Below are positions 60,845 to 64,000 of a stretch of DNA of 64,000 nt, in pieces. The notes under the pieces were generated by a model, which searched no databases, was not told where the DNA came from, and saw only the letters and a program-made list of their open reading frames with translations. Each line of letters opens with the position of its first letter. Position 1 is the first letter of the stretch. Origin of the DNA: Emiliania huxleyi CCMP1516. Taxonomy: Eukaryota; Haptophyta; Isochrysidales; Noelaerhabdaceae. The translations under genes were made by a program, and so were the position numbers. The DNA lies in assembly GCF_000372725.1 (NCBI RefSeq), contig NW_005198966.1, positions 316,247 through 380,246 of the forward strand. The letters are read 5' to 3'.

Positions 60845-62269
60845 GGGGGTTGTGGTGACGCTCTATTCGATGCGCTCTCTGGGACGGGCCTGCAGCATTG
60901 ATCACCGCCCCAGTCCGCACCTCCAGCGGCTCCGACTCGCCGGGCACCGACAGCAGCGCCCCCTCGACCTGGCCGTCGGACGCGGTGCGAACGCCTTGCA
61001 GCGAGGAGGGGAGCAGCCCTAATCTCCCCATATCTCAAACGCCTTGCAGCAAGGAGGGGATCTCCCCATATCTCCCCATATCTCCCCATATCTCCCCATA
61101 TCTCCCCATATCTCCCCATATCTCCCCACATCTCCCCGCATCGCCCCAGATCTCGAGCACCTTGCAGCGAGGAGGGGATCAGCGTGGCGGCGCCCGCGTC
61201 GCGCGCCTTGGAGAGGAGCTCCATGCCCATCTGCTGGGCCGACATCCACCTGTTCGGGGAGATGTGGCGAGATCTGGCGAGATCTGGCGAGATCTGGCGA
61301 GATCTGGCGAGATCTGGCGAGATCTGGCGAGATCTGGCGAGATCTGGGCCGACACCCACCTGTCTGTGAGTCATTGAGTGCCTTGCCTTGTCTGGTCTGT
61401 GTGTCGTCATCCCCGTCTTGCTACAATCTCGGCTACATCTCGGCTGTCTCTCGGCTGTCTCTCGGCTGTCTCTCGGCTGTCTCTCGGCTGTCTCTCGGCT
61501 GTCTCTCGGCTGTCTCTCGGCTGTCTCTCGGCTGTCTCTCGGCTGTCTCTCGGCTGTCTCTCGGCTGTCTCTCGCCCCGCGCGAGATGCGACCAGCAGCG
61601 AGCTCGCGTCTGCCGCCAGGAAGGGAGGGAGGCTGCCCACGTACGCCTGCACCGCCTCGCGACCGGAGAAGAGCATCGCAGCCGGCCCATCGCCCCCTCC
61701 TCCTCCTCCTCCTCCTGCTGCTGCTGCTGCTGCTGCTGCTCCGGTCGGCGCATCATGCCGGTACCGCAGTCCGTGCGAGGCGTCGCTAAAGTGGCTCACT
61801 CCGCCGCAGCTGGCGAGGCCCGGGTCGGAGAGGGCGAGGGCGTGCTGCGCTGCGCCCTCCTCGCTCGCCGAGAGGAACCAGTACCCTCGCCGGTTGAGCC
61901 CGAACGCGTTGTCGCACTCGGCGGCCCGCTCCTCGAGCAGGTCGACCGAGCGCTGCATGAAGGCCGTCAGCGGGACCGATCCGGGGAAGAAGTTGCGGTA
62001 GCACTCGGTCGAGAGCGAGGAGGTGTGGGAGAGCGGCGGCCGGCTGTCGACGAGCAGCACCTAGCGGCGGAGCGGCAAGGCTCTTGGGTGGGACCGGACC
62101 GTCAGTGCTCGGTGTGGCGCCGCACCGAGGCGCCGCTGCGCGCGAGGTAGTGCGCGCACGAGACACCAGCGATGCCGGCGCCGCAGACCACAGCGTCGTA
62201 GCTGCGTCTGCCGGCCTCGGAGGCGAGCGTGCGGGCGCCGCGGCTCAATGGCGGGAACGAGGCCCGCAT
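58741..62269 (-). CDS. FAD-dependent oxidoreductase (DAO family)
   Basis: About 13 exons. Phase-consistent ones are 62269-62126, 62060-61576, 61249-61161, 60994-60890, 60606-60503, 60274-60215, 59913-59803, 59475-59365, 59288-59228, 59023-58911 and 58836-58741. One exon starts at 60420 (end near 60350), and one around 59560 is unresolved. The Rossmann motif is YDAVVCGAGIAGVSCAHYLA followed by VLLVDSRP. Other family-like blocks are AVINAAGPYAGVV, LPLQNEVHAKDAAVLRDD, HLRPYPGKPHSLLMLWEAI, DGGYYSKAPDNLPLIGP and GAYMCAGLSGYGIMAANAAG, as in sarcosine-oxidase or FOXRED1-like enzymes. The N-terminus MRASFPPLSRGARTLASEAG could be a mitochondrial presequence. Many introns are minisatellites, and two look like introner elements. 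Confidence 0.82.
58826..58910 (-). mobile_element. Introner-like element A (74-bp intron) with 11-bp flanking repeat
   Basis: The intron is 58910-58837 with a GC donor (GAG|GCGTACG) and TACTAG acceptor. GCGTACGCGGC is present at both ends (58910-58900 and 58836-58826). The element termini TACCGCACC and GGTATGGTA are imperfect inverted repeats, and the interior matches elements B and C. Confidence 0.82.
59476..59549 (-). mobile_element. Introner-like element B
   Basis: The interior (CCTGAACC..CACTGGATTCGGCACTCTGGAGG) matches element A, and it ends GGGACTAG at an exon start. GACTAGGCG occurs on both sides. The donor side is less clear than in A and C. Confidence 0.7.
60058..60214 (-). repeat. 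11-bp intron minisatellite (CTCGGCTGTAT)
   Basis: About thirteen units. On the gene strand the intron starts GAG|GCGAGCTAC, a GC donor directly in the repeat. Confidence 0.88.
60766..60842 (+). repeat. TG microsatellite in a FAD-gene intron
   Basis: About 38 mostly perfect TG units inside the intron 60889-60607. Confidence 0.95.
60994..61179 (-). repeat. 20-bp direct repeat bounding a 166-bp FAD-gene intron
   Basis: Identical 20-bp copies at 60994-61013 and 61160-61179, offset by 166 bp, the intron length. A third, diverged copy is near 61032-61052. The junction is CAAG|GT at the donor copy and CAAG|GC at the acceptor copy. A 10-bp array of ATATCTCCCC (61060-61135) fills the middle. Confidence 0.88.
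61241..61574 (-). repeat. Intron of the FAD gene: two minisatellites and a copied exon start
   Basis: GATCTGGCGA units (61265-61345, eight copies) and CTCGGCTGTCT units (61435-61574, about twelve copies). The exon start GTGGATGTCGGCCCAG (61249 downward) has a near copy next to a second AG at about 61361-61345. Confidence 0.85.
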
Positions 62270-62439
62270 CTCTACCACAAAAAGTAAACACCACTTTCTC
62301 ACAGCACAATTTCTTCTCAGCACACAGGCTCGGAGTCCACCGCGCACCGCGCTGCGAGCCTGTCGTGTCCCTTGTCAGGAGCAGGAGAGCCCCACCTGTC
62401 CCCCTGATCGTTCTTCCAAAATCCAGCTCGTGCAGGTGG

Positions 62440-62500
62440 GGACCCTGTCCTCGTCCCATCCCTCGTTTGGCGTGTCTGTTTTCTTTCTTTCTTTCTTTAG
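62440..62500 (+). repeat. Dispersed repeat R1, diverged 3' part
   Basis: CCCATCCCTCGTTTGGCGTGTCTGTTTTC followed by TTTC units, in abbreviated match to the other R1 tails. Confidence 0.65.
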
Positions 62501-62583
62501 CACACAGGCTCGACACAGGCACTAGCTCCGAGTAGAGGGGGCGTCCTTGCAGTTAAGGGGAAACCTGGTACGCGGGGCCAACC

Positions 62584-62955
62584 CTCGGAGGCTTTCGGCG
62601 CTTGATACATAATACGGATACGTAATGCGTAGTACATAGCCCTCTCCGGCGGGCTTTCGGTGCTTGATACATAATACGGATACGTAATGCGTAGTACATA
62701 GCCCTCTCCGGCGGGCTTTCGGCGCTTGATACATAATACGGATACGTAATGCGTAGTCCATAGCCCTCCCACGTGCAGGCGCCGCTGAGTGATACATAAT
62801 ACGGATACGTAATGCGTAGTCCATAGCCCTCCCACATGCAGGCGCCGCTGAGTGATACATAATACGGATACGTAATGCGTAGTCCATAGCCCTCCCACGT
62901 GCAGGCGCCGCTGAGTGATGCATAATACGGATACGTAATGCATAGCTCATAGCGC
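62584..62955 (+). repeat. 62-63-bp tandem repeat, six units in two subtypes
   Basis: Units share ATAATACGGATACGTAATGC. The first three (62 bp) carry CTCTCCGGCGGGCTTTCGG; the last three (63 bp) carry CTCCCACGTGCAGGCGCCGC. Confidence 0.93.
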
Positions 62956-63504
62956 CAATGCGACATCGGCAGCGCTGCACTGTTTGCTGAGACATAAAGG
63001 CGAAAACATCGTACGTATTGCATAAGACACGCTATGGACTATGCATTCGCGCGACGTCTGACCCTGCCAATGCATAGGCAGGACACACGGGTGCATATAG
63101 GGCCGGTACGTATACATAACAGTACTGACCACGTCTCGAACAGATCAGCCTTCTTCTTCAGCTGTGATAGTACTAGCACGCGCCAGTTCGCACCTGTGTC
63201 GAGCCTGTCGGCTGTGAGACTTGGAGCACTTGGAGTGCAGTTGGCAGCCTCACATCCAGGGACGGGGCGCGAGAGAGAGGCACGCCGGCGGAAGGGTTCG
63301 TCTTCGCGGGGCGGGGTGCGCACTGCGCGCCGCGAGGATGAGGAGCTGAGCCAGGGGAGGGTTGGGAAGGGGGGGCGAGGCCGGAGGAGTATGACGGCCT
63401 CTTCGACGGCCCATAAGCAGTGAGAGGGTGAATTCTAGAATTCTTTTATTTACTTCAGCTCCATCCTGTCCTTCACCGTGCTTTCTCCCGCGCTGTGGCA
63501 ATCT

Positions 63505-64000
63505 ATGGCGTTCAAGGCTCGTGCCCCCTCCACACCTATGGCCTCGCAAAGCTTGTCGCGCTGCCGGCGCGGTCTTGCGGTGGCACGGAATAGCTCGTGC
63601 CCGGCGCATGCGTGGATCGACGCTGTTGCGCCGCTGCTACTCGAGCCACAGATGACATTCATCAACGCTGGCGCCAACAAGGGCTATCAGGTCGCAGAGT
63701 TTCTGCAGCGCTTCCACTCAGCAGCTGCTGCTTCCGCCGGCTGGCGCACCAACGCGGATTGGCTGGCAGCGATCAAGGCGTTCCGGCCGCACGGGGTCCT
63801 CACGTCGTGTGGCGTGTGCATGACGTGCCAGTCGCCAGCCCCAGCCGTCCGCCTGCATGCGCCCTCAGTGCGGGTGCACGCCTTCGAGCTCACTGCGTGC
63901 AACCACTGGCTGCTGAAGAACCTCTTTGAGAGATTGTCTGTCCCAGGGATCGCGCACCACGTCGCCGTCACGAATCGCAGCGGTCTCGTCTACGGACCGC
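63505..64000 (+). CDS. FkbM-like methyltransferase, 3' partial
   Basis: From ATG 63505 the frame stays open to the window end, 165 codons. FINAGANKGYQVAEFLQRF fits the FkbM SAM-binding region (GANKG). SVRVHAFELTACNHWLLKNL corresponds to the next strand with an acidic residue for SAM, and HHVAVTNRSGLVYGP follows. A Cys cluster (SCGVCMTCQSP) lies between them. It is a different subfamily from the FkbM gene at 13563-14864. The start is provisional because the frame is also open for a short distance upstream. Confidence 0.68.
   Translation, partial: MAFKARAPSTPMASQSLSRCRRGLAVARNSSCPAHAWIDAVAPLLLEPQMTFINAGANKGYQVAEFLQRFHSAAAASAGWRTNADWLAAIKAFRPHGVLTSCGVCMTCQSPAPAVRLHAPSVRVHAFELTACNHWLLKNLFERLSVPGIAHHVAVTNRSGLVYGP

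Larger units (their letters stand above)
62270..63504. other. Intergenic region with R1 and a 62-bp tandem array
   Basis: A diverged R1 copy lies at 62440-62500 and a tandem array at 62584-62955. CTTGGAGCACTTGGAGTGCAG, the reverse complement of the recurring CTCCAAGTGC motif, is at about 63220. No gene seen. Confidence 0.6.

Noticed and set aside
62522-63023. Minus-strand frames with repeated HYVSVLC-type peptides
   Set aside because: Produced by a 62-63-bp tandem array; open in several frames at once.

Overview
The window is eukaryotic nuclear DNA, very GC-rich. Genes carry GT-AG and GC-AG introns, interstitial TTAGGG arrays are present, and there are two 100-N assembly gaps. The gene set (tandem AP2 domains with a CW zinc finger, F-box/RCC1 proteins, FkbM methyltransferases, an ankyrin-kinase fusion, a lectin/TIR-like receptor, a secretory-type AhpC/TSA protein) looks like a marine microalga. 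A haptophyte of the Emiliania/Prymnesium kind is my best guess and a pelagophyte is the alternative. This is inferred from protein style, not from a marker gene.

Layout. 0-6.3 kb: the 3' part of a nine-domain AP2 gene (+), a Cys/His exon (+) and, convergent with them, a seven-exon CDIN1-like (TPD motif) nuclease (-). 7.5-11.3 kb: a six-exon receptor-like gene (-) encoding a C-type lectin domain, transmembrane helices and a TIR-like domain. 13.5-18 kb: an FkbM methyltransferase (-), an unrecognised conserved-looking protein (-) and an F-box/RCC1 gene (-). 19.1-19.7 kb: a telomeric tract directly before a small LRR gene (+). 19.8-36.65 kb: apparently one giant Ala/Glu-rich coiled-coil gene (-) whose many introns are 10-11-bp minisatellites. 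37.9-39.1 kb: AhpC/TSA family gene (+). 39-43 kb: dispersed repeats and a 5'-truncated LINE. 43.4-46.4 kb: a small MGCG-start protein (-), a hypothetical gene (+) and an F-box gene (+). 46.4-50.3 kb: subtelomere-like DNA (TTAGGG arrays, ~187-bp satellite, two palindromes beside a gap). 50.3-55.8 kb: a second F-box/RCC1 gene (-) and an ankyrin-repeat protein kinase (+). 58.7-62.3 kb: a FAD-dependent oxidoreductase of about 13 exons (-). 63.5 kb to the end: the start of another FkbM-like gene (+).

The standout signal is how introns are built. At least seven introns in four genes are bounded by direct repeats of 11-36 bp copied from the exon, each carrying an AG|GT or AG|GC junction. That is the structure expected when an intron arises by tandem duplication. 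Separately, three related ~67-74-bp introns in two genes look like introner elements; two have short target duplications and terminal inverted repeats. Many other introns have expanded into private minisatellites. Exon models given with exact coordinates were checked for splice dinucleotides and reading phase by hand only; there is no transcript evidence.
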